A DNA stretch of 64,000 nt from JANWKQ01 sp964624635 (GCA_964624635.1 CAZUXM010000007.1:16367-80366), one strand, 5' to 3'. Counted from the first letter of the stretch, positions 26,815 to 33,770 are shown. Translations and numbers: made by a program. Notes: generated by a model from the letters alone, not told the origin.

Positions 26815-27237
26815 GTGCCCCGGACCACAATTTTCCTGGCTGATATTTCTATTCAGATTAAGGGCAAAAGAAAACTATACGACTGGATTAAAAAGGTTAT
26901 TATTTCTGAAAGGAAGAAACCAGGAGAAATATCAATCGTATTTTGTTCAGATGATTTTTTATTAGACATGAACAAAAAATTTCTGCAACACAACTATTAT
27001 ACAGACATCATTACGTTCGATTATACAGTAGACGGTGTAATTTCAGGGGAACTTTATATTAGTATTGATAGGGTAAAAGACAATGCAGAACAACATAACG
27101 AGAGCTTTGATAATGAGTTGAGGCGCGTAATAATCCATGGGGTTTTGCACTTGTGCGGATATAAAGACAAGACGAAAGAAGACCAGGCAAAAATGAGGTC
27201 TAAAGAAGATCAAAAGCTTAAATTAATTACTGTATAA
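26815..27237 (+). CDS. ybeY: rRNA maturation RNase YbeY (GTG start)
   Basis: A 140-residue single-strand endoribonuclease involved in 16S rRNA 3' maturation and ribosome quality control. The zinc motif is present as HGVLHLCGYKDKT, with two His ligands and the third ligand position occupied by Asp, as is usual in Bacteroidota. The front half (IVFCSDDFLLDMNKKFLQHN, DIITFDYT, GELYISIDRV) also matches. The start is GTG at 26815, two bases after the previous stop; no ATG gives a better start. The stop overlaps the next ATG by one base (TAATG), so translation is coupled. Confidence 0.95.
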   Translation: MPRTTIFLADISIQIKGKRKLYDWIKKVIISERKKPGEISIVFCSDDFLLDMNKKFLQHNYYTDIITFDYTVDGVISGELYISIDRVKDNAEQHNESFDNELRRVIIHGVLHLCGYKDKTKEDQAKMRSKEDQKLKLITV

Positions 27238-27737
27238 TGGATTGGTTATTAGTTAGCATAGCTGTTATACTTTGTATAATAGGTGTAATTGGCTCTATTA
27301 TTCCTGGTGTTCCCGGAACTCCTGTTTCTTATATAGGGTTTTTGTGCTTTCATTTTAGTAATGATACGAACAGAATAGCATGGTGGACTCATGCAATTTT
27401 TATTGTTTTAATTATAGCTGTTTTGGTTCTTGACTATGTAATACCAATCATAGGCACGAAGAAATTTGGCGGGTCTAAATATGGAACCTGGGGTAGCACA
27501 ATAGGACTTATTATTGGTTTGTTTTTTGGATTCTGGGGCGTAATTATTGGGCCCTTTATTGGGGCATTCGTCTTTGAACTTATCTATAAAAAAGATGTGG
27601 GTCAGGCACTCAAGTCAGCTCTTGGCTCATTTGTAGGATTCTTATTAAGCACAGGCATAAAAACAATTTTAGCCCTTATTATGTTGGGGATTATATTGGT
27701 AAAAACAGCTACCTTTGTGGCTGATAAAATCGCATAG
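27237..27737 (+). CDS. DUF456 family membrane protein
   Basis: A 166-residue protein with four or so hydrophobic segments and small-residue repeats: IIGVIGSIIPGVPGTPVSYI, then FGGSKYGTWGSTIGLIIGLF and ILGPFIGAFVFEL-like segments, which is the DUF456 family pattern of Gly-rich helices. Function unknown; it is often found beside cytosolic housekeeping genes. It starts by overlapping ybeY (TAATG) and ends one base before the parS-type site that precedes mnmG. Confidence 0.8.
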   Translation: MDWLLVSIAVILCIIGVIGSIIPGVPGTPVSYIGFLCFHFSNDTNRIAWWTHAIFIVLIIAVLVLDYVIPIIGTKKFGGSKYGTWGSTIGLIIGLFFGFWGVIIGPFIGAFVFELIYKKDVGQALKSALGSFVGFLLSTGIKTILALIMLGIILVKTATFVADKIA

Positions 27738-27753
27738 TGTTTCACGTGGAACA
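27738..27753. promoter_or_regulatory. parS: parS-type ParB-binding site, 16/16 match
   Basis: TGTTTCACGTGGAACA reads, on the other strand, TGTTCCACGTGAAACA, identical to a canonical Bacillus subtilis parS sequence and consistent with the broadly conserved parS consensus. It lies in the 25-base gap between DUF456 and mnmG, so it is not explained by coding constraint. In other bacteria ParB loads here to organise the origin region. Three weaker relatives occur downstream at 30380, 30817 and 31479. Confidence 0.8.
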
Positions 27754-27762
27754 AAATAAAAC

Positions 27763-29643
27763 ATGTTAGGAGAATACGATATAATAGTGGTGGGTGCTGG
27801 TCACGCTGGCTGTGAAGCAGCGGCAGCAGCAGCCAATCTGGGGTCAAAAGTTTTATTGATTACCATGGATATGCAGCGAATAGGACAAATGAGTTGTAAC
27901 CCGGCTATGGGTGGGGTTGCCAAAGGGCAAATTATTAGAGAGATTGATGCGATAGGGGGGTACTCCGGTATTGTGTCAGATAAGACCATGATTCAATTCA
28001 GAATGCTAAACCGCTCCAAGGGTCCTGCTATGTGGAGCCCAAGAGCACAAAATGATCGTTGGAGGTTTGCAGAAGAGTGGAGACTTATGTTAGAGCAAAC
28101 GCCAAATGTTGACTTTTGGCAGGACATGGTTTCGGGCTTGTTGATTAAAGAAAACAAAGTTATAGGGGTCCGCACGGGAATGGGCATTGAAGTAAAAGCA
28201 AAAGCGGTGGTTCTTACCAATGGAACCTTTTTAAATGGATTGATACATATTGGCGAAAAGAAGTTTGGAGGAGGGCGGATGGCGGAAAGTGCAGCCAAAG
28301 GAATAACAGAACAATTAGTAGAAATTGGTTTTGATTCAGGTAGAATGAAAACGGGAACACCCCCCAGGGTAGATGCCCGCAGTTTAAATTACGACCTGAT
28401 GGAAGAACAAAAAGGAGATGAAGAAATTGTTGGGTTTTCATATTTAGATATCGACCGAATAAAGCCGGAACAACAGAGATCATGCCATATTACCTATACT
28501 AACGAAGAGGTTCATGAAATACTCAAAACAGGGTTTGATCAGAGCCCAATGTTTACTGGAAGAATCCAAGGGTTAGGCCCGAGATATTGTCCTTCTATAG
28601 AAGATAAAATTACCAGATTTACTGACAAAGATAGACATCAACTTTTCGTTGAACCAGAAGGCTGGAATACAGTGGAAATATATATTAACGGGTTTTCTTC
28701 TAGTCTACCAGAAGATGTTCAACTTAAGGCACTGAGGAAGATTAAGGGGTTTGAGAATATTAAAATGTTTAGACCAGGATATGCAATTGAATACGATTAT
28801 TTTCCACCAACCCAATTAAGCCACACTCTGGAGACTAAATTGGTTGAAAATCTTTATTTCGCTGGACAAATCAATGGAACCACCGGTTATGAAGAAGCGG
28901 CCTGTCAGGGTCTTATGGCGGGGATTAATGCACACTTAAAAATCAATTCATTAGATCAGGTAATCCTCTCCAGATCAGAAGCATATATTGGGGTTTTAAT
29001 AGATGATCTGATAACTAAAGGAACCGAAGAGCCCTATAGAATGTTTACATCAAGGGCTGAATACAGAATATTACTTCGTCAGGATAATGCAGATGCTCGA
29101 TTAACACCAAAATTTCATGAATTGGGGCTTGCAAGCGAAGAAAGATATAGAGGTGTTAAAGAAAAATTAAGTCTGTCTAAAAAAATAATGGACTTTATTG
29201 ACGGATACTCTGTTGATCCATTGTTAATAAACGGCTATTTAGAGGCCAACAATTCAGCCGTTTTAAACCAAAAAGTAAAGTTATCAACGATTGTTCCACG
29301 ACCAAATATTACTTTTCAGGAAATGATTAGCTATTTGCCTGAACTTCAGGCGTTTTTGAGTAATCTAGACAGTAAAAAAACATCAGAAGCGGTAGAACAA
29401 GTAGAAATACAGTTAAAATACAGTGGCTATATTGAACGTGAAAAAGAAAATGCCGCAAAATTAGGCCGTTTAGAGGACTTTAAAATCAAAGATGGGATTG
29501 ACTATTACCTGATACCGAGTTTGTCCATGGAAGCTCGCCAAAAGCTGTCTAAAATCAAACCAGCCACCCTGGGTCAAGCCTCCAGGATAAGTGGTGTTTC
29601 TCCTGCAGACATCTCTGTTTTGATGGTGTTTTTAGGAAGATAA
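27763..29643 (+). CDS. mnmG: tRNA uridine 5-carboxymethylaminomethyl modification enzyme MnmG
   Basis: A 626-residue FAD protein that with MnmE installs cmnm5 at the wobble uridine of several tRNAs. It opens with the Rossmann FAD motif VVGAGHAGCEAAAAAANLG, and has SCNPAMGGVAKGQIIREIDA, RVDARS, the signature GPRYCPSIEDKITRF, GQINGTTGYEEAACQG and a normal C-terminal MnmE-binding helical region (PATLGQASRISGVSPADIS). Full length. It is the last gene of the colinear block from rpiB; the parS-type site is 9 bases before its start. MnmE is not in the window. No SRP or tRNA gene follows directly. Confidence 0.96.
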   Translation: MLGEYDIIVVGAGHAGCEAAAAAANLGSKVLLITMDMQRIGQMSCNPAMGGVAKGQIIREIDAIGGYSGIVSDKTMIQFRMLNRSKGPAMWSPRAQNDRWRFAEEWRLMLEQTPNVDFWQDMVSGLLIKENKVIGVRTGMGIEVKAKAVVLTNGTFLNGLIHIGEKKFGGGRMAESAAKGITEQLVEIGFDSGRMKTGTPPRVDARSLNYDLMEEQKGDEEIVGFSYLDIDRIKPEQQRSCHITYTNEEVHEILKTGFDQSPMFTGRIQGLGPRYCPSIEDKITRFTDKDRHQLFVEPEGWNTVEIYINGFSSSLPEDVQLKALRKIKGFENIKMFRPGYAIEYDYFPPTQLSHTLETKLVENLYFAGQINGTTGYEEAACQGLMAGINAHLKINSLDQVILSRSEAYIGVLIDDLITKGTEEPYRMFTSRAEYRILLRQDNADARLTPKFHELGLASEERYRGVKEKLSLSKKIMDFIDGYSVDPLLINGYLEANNSAVLNQKVKLSTIVPRPNITFQEMISYLPELQAFLSNLDSKKTSEAVEQVEIQLKYSGYIEREKENAAKLGRLEDFKIKDGIDYYLIPSLSMEARQKLSKIKPATLGQASRISGVSPADISVLMVFLGR

Positions 29644-29749
29644 ATCTTGAGCGCTAATTACGAAACTCTCTTTACAGCTAGGATAGAAATCTGAAACTTT
29701 TAACTTGAAACCACTTAAAAAGGGGATACCTAACATTGGGTATTAGTAT

Positions 29750-29757
29750 TATTTTTG
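29750..29757 (+). promoter_or_regulatory. TATTTTTG -7 box four bases before the heme oxygenase start
   Basis: TATTTTTG fits TAnnTTTG and ends four bases before ATG 29762, again predicting a leaderless or almost leaderless message. No TTG at the usual spacing. Confidence 0.4.
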
Positions 29758-29761
29758 TCTT

Positions 29762-30379
29762 ATGGAACAACATACAGAGAACAAAGAAAAATCTCCGGCG
29801 GATATATTCATGCATGAACTTAGAACCGCTACCGACCCGATGCACAAAGCACTGGAAGACAACAAAATATCTAAAAAACTCATGAGTCCGGAAATAACTC
29901 TTACCGACTACGCTTTTTACTTGAATTGTATGGGAGAAGTAATTAAAGCTTTTGACGAAAAGGTTCTTCCTGCTGTTTCTACAGTGATTACAGATGCAGA
30001 TAAAAGAAAAAAACATCAAGACATACAAGCGGATTTAGCATTTTTATATGCTAATGGGGCAGAAAAAAAACAAGTAAATTCTTTCAATAGTTTTAATGGA
30101 AATCCAAGTCTGGCTTACGCTCTAGGATATGCTTACGTAATAGAAGGATCTACATTAGGAGGTAGAGTTATTCTCAAACAAGTAGCTCCAGCCCTAAAAT
30201 TAGAAGAAAATGGAACCCGCTTTTTTGCCGGATATGGAGCAGAAACGGGCTCTTTTTGGAAGAATTTCCTCATGAATTTCGGCATGTATGTTTTGCGCAA
30301 TAACCAACAACAAGAGGCGATTCAGGGGGCTATTGACGGATTTAGTGACATAGGACGACACTTTAAGTCTCACGAGTAG
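29762..30379 (+). CDS. Biliverdin-producing heme oxygenase family protein
   Basis: A 205-residue all-helical heme oxygenase. The proximal heme ligand is expected at His28 in TATDPMHKALED, a match to the family's T-x-x-x-H-x-x-LE segment. The distal helix carries YAYVIEGSTLGGRVILKQ, and the tail has ARFFAGYGAETGSFWKNF-type spacing (here RFFAGYGAETGSFWKNFL). This form is close to the heme oxygenases paired with bacteriophytochromes, but no phytochrome gene is in the window. It would open heme to biliverdin, iron and CO, either for iron acquisition or chromophore supply. Its 3' end overlaps the SRPBCC gene by 10 bases, tail to tail. Confidence 0.85.
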   Translation: MEQHTENKEKSPADIFMHELRTATDPMHKALEDNKISKKLMSPEITLTDYAFYLNCMGEVIKAFDEKVLPAVSTVITDADKRKKHQDIQADLAFLYANGAEKKQVNSFNSFNGNPSLAYALGYAYVIEGSTLGGRVILKQVAPALKLEENGTRFFAGYGAETGSFWKNFLMNFGMYVLRNNQQQEAIQGAIDGFSDIGRHFKSHE

Positions 30380-30801
30380 TGTTCCACGTGATTTTTTATT
30401 GAATCGTGAATAAGAGCTTCCCATCCACCAATGAAGTTTTCTCTTCTTAGGTCTTTGTTATCTGCGGGAAAAGTATGTATTCCCTCATGGGTAAGGCGTA
30501 CAAGGGTTTGGCTTCCCTGTGGAATGATCTCAAAAGTTACCAATGATTCTCCTGTATATCCGTCGTAAACCCAAGTGTAGCTTAGCTTTTCGAAGGGAAC
30601 AACCTCTTTGATTTCACACTTATGCAGGTATTGTTTCTCTTCGGTACCACCCCAGAATTCAAACCGAAAACCCACTTCTGGACGAAACTCTTTAATATCA
30701 AAATACCACTTTTTCATCTCGTCTTTATTGGTGATAGCGCTCCAAACCTGTTGAGGGGAGCCTTTGATAAGTATTTCTTTTACAATAGGATCTGTATTCA
30801 T
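30370..30801 (-). CDS. SRPBCC (AHSA1-like) domain protein
   Basis: A 143-residue protein starting MNTDPIVKEILIKGSPQQVW at 30801. SPQQVWSAITNKDEMKKWYF and GYTGESLVTFEIIPQG are typical of the START-like/AHSA1 fold that binds hydrophobic ligands. It begins inside the ArsR gene (stop TGA overlaps start ATG as ATGA), a pairing of regulator plus SRPBCC protein common in bacteria and thought to sense or handle small hydrophobic molecules. The longer open frame up to 30858 would sit wholly within the ArsR gene and is not used. Ligand unknown. Its 3' end contains a parS-like sequence. Confidence 0.85.
   Translation of the reverse strand: MNTDPIVKEILIKGSPQQVWSAITNKDEMKKWYFDIKEFRPEVGFRFEFWGGTEEKQYLHKCEIKEVVPFEKLSYTWVYDGYTGESLVTFEIIPQGSQTLVRLTHEGIHTFPADNKDLRRENFIGGWEALIHDSIKNHVEHYS
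30380..30395. promoter_or_regulatory. Degenerate parS-like site
   Basis: TGTTCCACGTGATTTT shares the first twelve bases of TGTTCCACGTGAAACA, then diverges. It lies at the 3' ends of the heme oxygenase (just after its stop) and within the last codons of the SRPBCC gene, so part of the match may be coding constraint. Its significance depends on the perfect copy at 27738. Confidence 0.35.
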
Positions 30802-31121
30802 TTCTTTAAGTTTTTTAGTTCCACGTGAGTTTTTAGCGCATTGAGTCGATTGTTCCACATACGTTTATGTTGATCAATCCAGTGGATTACATCATTGAGA
30901 GGAAGGTGTTTTAACTCACAATACCTTTCCCGACCCTTCTGCTTAATCTTTACCAATCCGCATTCTGTGAGGATTTTCATATGTTTTGAAATAGCCGGTC
31001 GGCTAATATCAAATCGCTCTGCTACCTGATTCAGCGTAAGCCTTTCCTGGGCCAACAGGTCAATAATTGCCCTTCGATTTGGGTCGGAAATTGCTTGAAA
31101 AACATCCCTTCTAGTATCCAT
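30798..31121 (-). CDS. ArsR/SmtB-type winged-helix repressor, partner of SRPBCC gene
   Basis: A 107-residue regulator with MDTRRDVFQAISDPNRRAII, then ALNQ-like helix-turn-helix RFDISRPAISKHMKILTECG and the beta wing VKIKQKGRERYCELKH, all as in ArsR-family regulators. It lacks the CxC or 4-5 Cys metal sites of arsenic or zinc sensors, so it is the SRPBCC-associated subgroup. Two copies of GTAACCxxxxGGTTAC flank and overlap its promoter (31127-31142 and 31162-31177), giving a textbook autorepression layout. It is followed by the SRPBCC gene with an ATGA overlap. The inducer is presumably a small molecule handled by the partner. Confidence 0.88.
   Translation of the reverse strand: MDTRRDVFQAISDPNRRAIIDLLAQERLTLNQVAERFDISRPAISKHMKILTECGLVKIKQKGRERYCELKHLPLNDVIHWIDQHKRMWNNRLNALKTHVELKNLKK
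30817..30832. promoter_or_regulatory. Degenerate parS-like site inside the ArsR gene
   Basis: AGTTCCACGTGAGTTT contains the eleven-base core GTTCCACGTGA shared with the perfect site at 27738 and with 30380. Here it encodes Thr-His-Val-Glu-Leu at the ArsR C-terminus, so coding constraint may explain it. Listed because three copies of an eleven-base word lie within about 3.1 kb. Confidence 0.3.
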
Positions 31122-31126
31122 AATAC

Positions 31127-31142
31127 GTAACCATTCGGTTAC
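31127..31142. promoter_or_regulatory. Operator palindrome O1 of the ArsR gene
   Basis: GTAACCATTCGGTTAC is an inverted repeat with six-base arms and a four-base centre, just upstream of the ArsR start and overlapping the last base of the -7 box. Binding here would block the region around the expected transcription start. Confidence 0.75.
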
Positions 31143-31169
31143 AAATATAAAATAAAATTAGGTAACCAA
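31142..31169 (-). promoter_or_regulatory. ArsR promoter TTG-N17-TATATTTG
   Basis: On the minus strand TTG at 31169-31167 and TATATTTG at 31149-31142 are 17 bases apart, a good Bacteroidota promoter. Operator O2 covers the TTG and operator O1 starts at the last base of the -7 box. Confidence 0.7.
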
Positions 31170-31177
31170 GTGGTTAC
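31162..31177. promoter_or_regulatory. Operator palindrome O2 of the ArsR gene
   Basis: GTAACCAAGTGGTTAC repeats the GTAACC(N4)GGTTAC pattern of O1, 35 bases away centre to centre, and overlaps the upstream TTG of the promoter. In the seven-base arm form (GTAACCA/TGGTTAC) it is perfect. Confidence 0.75.
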
Positions 31178-31344
31178 GGATAAAAAGTTATGAACAGGTG
31201 TGTTTGTTGCTAAAAACTTAATTAATCAAAAATATACGAAATGATTGTGTTGTGCCAGGGATAGGAGCAGCATCCTTTTTATTGTAGGTTAAAATTTATT
31301 TACGTTAGCATTACCCAAGACTTAAGATGTGGTACAAAAAATGA

Positions 31345-31440
31345 CTCAAAACCTTCCAAACTCCAAGTAAAAAGATTTAGCGGATAGCCCAACCGCAAGC
31401 AGCAAGAGTAATGACCTGTGTGAATCGAGGGGAGGCACCC
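31345..31440 (+). ncRNA. Candidate structured RNA with 4.5S-like segment (tentative)
   Basis: The + strand can fold with nested helices: CCTTCC (31352-31357) with GGGAGG (31430-31435), and GATT (31374-31377) with AATC (31423-31426); inside, GCGG/CCGC (31380-31383, 31393-31396) can form a small hairpin. The stretch AAGCAGCAAGAGTAATGACC (31397-31416) followed by TGTGTG recalls the 3' strand of the bacterial SRP 4.5S RNA core (AGCAGC, then ATGAC, then TGTG). However, the tetraloop and the CAGG half of the symmetric loop expected in SRP RNA are not convincing, and the 5' and 3' ends do not pair along their length. I therefore report only a candidate; tmRNA, RNase P RNA and common riboswitch cores do not fit. 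Confidence 0.22.
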
Positions 31441-31478
31441 AATAAGTATGAATAGAAAAAGGATTTTTTAATTAAGGG

Positions 31479-31494
31479 TGTTCAATGTGAAACA
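31479..31494. promoter_or_regulatory. parS-like site, 14/16 match
   Basis: TGTTCAATGTGAAACA differs from TGTTCCACGTGAAACA at two positions (sixth and eighth). It is intergenic, so not a result of coding. The outer arms GTGTT/AACAC also make a small hairpin. Together with 27738 it strengthens the idea of a parS cluster, though ParB may not bind a site altered in the CACGTG centre. Confidence 0.4.
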
Positions 31495-31557
31495 CTATAG
31501 TAGAGACATGTTATAGCCCGTCTCTGCCTTCATCGAAAAATTTAAAATTAAGGCTAA

Positions 31558-32538
31558 TTAAAACTGCTCGATAAACCTCAAATCATTCTCATAGAACAAC
31601 CGGATATCAGAAATCTTATAACGAAGCATGGTTAAGCGCTCTATGCCCATACCAAAAGCATAGCCTGAATATTCTTCAGGATCAATACCGCAATTCTTTA
31701 AAACATTGGGATCAACCATGCCGCAACCTAAGATTTCCATCCAGCGAAATTTACCATCTACGGTCCAACCGATATCCATTTCAGCACTCGGTTCCGTAAA
31801 GGGAAAATAAGAGGGGCGGAAGCGGACTTTGGTATCTTCTCCGAAGAAAGACCTAACGAAGTAAAACAACACATCTTTCAGGTCAGAAAACGATACATTT
31901 TTATCAATATACAAACCTTCGCATTGGTGAAACACAGGAGAGTGTGTTGCGTCACTATCACAACGGTATACACGTCCGGGTGAAATGATACGAATGGGGG
32001 GTTTTTCATTCATCATAGTACGAACCTGTACCGAAGAGGTATGGGTACGCAATAGAATGTTATTTTCTTTATTTACAAAAAAGGTATCCTGCATATCGCG
32101 GGCAGGATGGTTAGAGGGGAAATTAAGTGCTGAAAAATTATGCCAATCATCTTCTACTTCCGGACCTTCTTTGGTAATGAAACCAATTTTTTCGAAAATG
32201 TCGATTACTTCTTCATTGACGAGGTTCAAAGGGTGACGTTTTCCGAAGGAAAGAAACTTCCCCGGAAGGGTTTCGTCCTTATCAGATTTTGAAATTGTAT
32301 TAGCCTCCACAAAATTTACTCCCTCATCAAACTTTTGGGTAACGAGTATTTTTAGCTCATTTAAAGCCTTTCCCACATCTTTTTTCTGATCGCCAGGGAT
32401 TGTTTTAAATTTTTCAAAAAGATCGTTTAAACGGCCATTTTTGCCTGAAATCTCACGTTTATAATTCTCAAGATCCGAACCGGTTTTAAGCTCGAACTTT
32501 TGTACTAGATGGGTTATTTCGGCAATCTCCTGAAGCAT
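31558..32538 (-). CDS. pheS: Phenylalanyl-tRNA synthetase alpha subunit
   Basis: A 326-residue alpha chain. The start is set at ATG 32538 (MLQEIAEITHLVQKFELKTG), the usual N-terminal coiled-coil arm; the upstream 31 codons of open frame are not family-like. Class II motifs are intact: motif 2 (LLRTHTSSVQVRTM; GRVYRCDSDATHSPVFHQ), FRPSYFPFTEPSAEMDI, and motif 3 (GYAFGMGIERLTMLRYKISD). With PheT it forms the alpha2beta2 enzyme that charges tRNA-Phe. pheT is not in the window, so the subunit genes are separate in this genome. Slightly short of the ~340 residues in other bacteria. Confidence 0.95.
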   Translation of the reverse strand: MLQEIAEITHLVQKFELKTGSDLENYKREISGKNGRLNDLFEKFKTIPGDQKKDVGKALNELKILVTQKFDEGVNFVEANTISKSDKDETLPGKFLSFGKRHPLNLVNEEVIDIFEKIGFITKEGPEVEDDWHNFSALNFPSNHPARDMQDTFFVNKENNILLRTHTSSVQVRTMMNEKPPIRIISPGRVYRCDSDATHSPVFHQCEGLYIDKNVSFSDLKDVLFYFVRSFFGEDTKVRFRPSYFPFTEPSAEMDIGWTVDGKFRWMEILGCGMVDPNVLKNCGIDPEEYSGYAFGMGIERLTMLRYKISDIRLFYENDLRFIEQF

Positions 32539-32646
32539 AAAAATTAAAATTCGATGTAAAAGTGAAAAAAATTCGTTGAAAACTTGTTGAAATCCTGCAA
32601 TTAATTTATCTTTATCTCTCTTTTGAACCATTAATATTCATTGTTT

Positions 32647-33006
32647 ATGAAGAAATTAGGTCTGTTTTTAGTAATGGCAGTAGGCATTGCAGCCTCTTAT
32701 TCATGTTATGGTGATCCAAAACCGGGTACCGGCAATGTGATTATTGTAGATGAAAACGACTTCAGGGTTCCTTCGGCGACTGTGAAATATTCTCAACCGG
32801 GTCAATTAGGTACTGGATTTATTGTTTTTGAAGGTTTGACGGATTTGAACGGTGAAATTTCATACACCCACGTTGATCCAAATGTAGATATGGGATTAGA
32901 AGTAATCCTTGAAATCAGTGCTACTTTTGGTACGGCTACTGGCCAGGGAATTATCCGAATCAGACCGGATGAAACCTCAACCGAAACAGTTAAAATTTAC
33001 GGATAA
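32647..33006 (+). CDS. Lipoprotein with transthyretin/prealbumin-like repeat, copy 1
   Basis: A 119-residue lipoprotein (MKKLGLFLVMAVGIAASYSC, lipobox SYSC). The mature part (GTGNVIIVDENDFRVPSATV, LTDLNGEISYTHVDPNVDMG, GQGIIRIRPDETSTETVKIYG) is a small beta sandwich of the kind used for surface adhesion or regulation. It is clearly paralogous to the next gene: both share a GxxxxTDxNGExxYxHxP segment and end IIRIxPDxTxxETxxIY. ATG 32647 is chosen over the TTG at 32641. It is divergent from pheS. Function unknown. Confidence 0.72.
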   Translation: MKKLGLFLVMAVGIAASYSCYGDPKPGTGNVIIVDENDFRVPSATVKYSQPGQLGTGFIVFEGLTDLNGEISYTHVDPNVDMGLEVILEISATFGTATGQGIIRIRPDETSTETVKIYG

Positions 33007-33087
33007 GCTTCCACCTTATCTATTCCCTTACCCTCTGCGCGAAGTTTATAGTTCTGTTTTTTAAATTAACTGATAAACTCGTTTCAC

Positions 33088-33432
33088 ATGAAAAAATTAT
33101 CGTTTTTAGTTGTTGTTGCTTTTGTTGTTATGCTCAGCTCATGTTACCAGGCACCCGAAAGAGGTAAAGCAAAATTTACTATTCTTAATAGTAGTAATTT
33201 TAGAGTTGATGGTGCCAATATTCAATTAACCGGCCCAACGGGAAGTTATATCAATGTGGGTGGAGTAACTGACTTTAATGGAGAGTGGATATATGAACAT
33301 GACCCGGCATTAGAAGTAATTTTGGATGTATATGCATGGAAAAATGATGCCACCGGTTTACACGAAACTCATGGGATTATTCGTATTACCCCTGATAAAA
33401 CAGAAAACGAAACCTTTATTCTTTATCCGTAG
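33088..33432 (+). CDS. Lipoprotein with transthyretin/prealbumin-like repeat, copy 2
   Basis: A 114-residue lipoprotein (MKKLSFLVVVAFVVMLSSCY, lipobox LSSC) paralogous to the gene 81 bases upstream. Shared elements are TDFNGEWIYEHDP and GIIRITPDKTENETFILYP. Local duplication is the likely origin. It overlaps the convergent 115-residue gene by ten bases. Carboxypeptidase-regulatory-like or transthyretin-like folds are suggested; no catalytic residues are visible. Outer-membrane or inner-membrane leaflet location depends on sorting residues after Cys (Tyr-Gln), not decisive. Confidence 0.72.
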   Translation: MKKLSFLVVVAFVVMLSSCYQAPERGKAKFTILNSSNFRVDGANIQLTGPTGSYINVGGVTDFNGEWIYEHDPALEVILDVYAWKNDATGLHETHGIIRITPDKTENETFILYP

Positions 33433-33770
33433 TTTTCGCCAAAATAATTTACTATCGCCTCTTTAATTAGCTTATGTTGTTGTAATGGACTTAAATGAGG
33501 CAGTTCTTCGGTAGGTTCATAATGAGGCCAACCATCTTCATCGTTGCCTAAGAAATTATAATAGTTATACTGACTCAGTAACTTGCATACAGCTATATGC
33601 ATTACTTCAAGTTTTTGGTCTTTTTTGAGTTGTAGTTTTCCCTTGCCCAACTCTTGTATTCCGATGAGAAAAATGATACCATCATAATCTAAATCCTCAC
33701 CAAATTGTTCGCCTAGCCTTTTAAGTAATGAGGCCCATTTAATCTGAAATTCTTTTTCGGCTTCGTTCAT
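33423..33770 (-). CDS. Conserved hypothetical protein beside pgk
   Basis: A 115-residue soluble acidic protein (MNEAEKEFQIKWASLLKRLG, DYDGIIFLIGIQELGKGKLQ, EEDGWPHYEP-like GNDEDGWPHYEPTEELPHLS, QQHKLIKEAIVNYF). No signal peptide. The pattern of helix, EDGWPHY and a C-terminal helix is seen in Bacteroidota homologues that follow pgk, but I know no function. It overlaps the pgk stop by one base (TAATG), so it is translationally coupled and expressed with pgk, and it converges on the second lipoprotein gene. Confidence 0.72.
   Translation of the reverse strand: MNEAEKEFQIKWASLLKRLGEQFGEDLDYDGIIFLIGIQELGKGKLQLKKDQKLEVMHIAVCKLLSQYNYYNFLGNDEDGWPHYEPTEELPHLSPLQQHKLIKEAIVNYFGENYG

Larger units (their letters stand above)
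31122..31557. other. 436-base gene-free stretch between ArsR and pheS
   Basis: No protein-coding gene is visible. It holds the ArsR operators and promoter (31127-31177), a 14/16 parS-like site (31479-31494), a hairpin GGAT ... ATCC followed by five Ts near 31259-31279 (+ strand), a candidate structured RNA (31345-31440), and a perfect stem AGAGAC ... GTCTCT at 31502-31525 whose mirror could help end the minus-strand pheS transcript, although it has no T-run. The local base composition is more mixed than the flanking AT-rich intergenic DNA. Confidence 0.6.

Noticed and set aside
31250..31285. GCCAGGGATAGGAGCAGC as SRP RNA core
   Set aside because: It contains CAGG and AGCAGC, but the flanks do not pair and the tetraloop stem is absent; more likely a simple GGAT/ATCC hairpin with a T-run.
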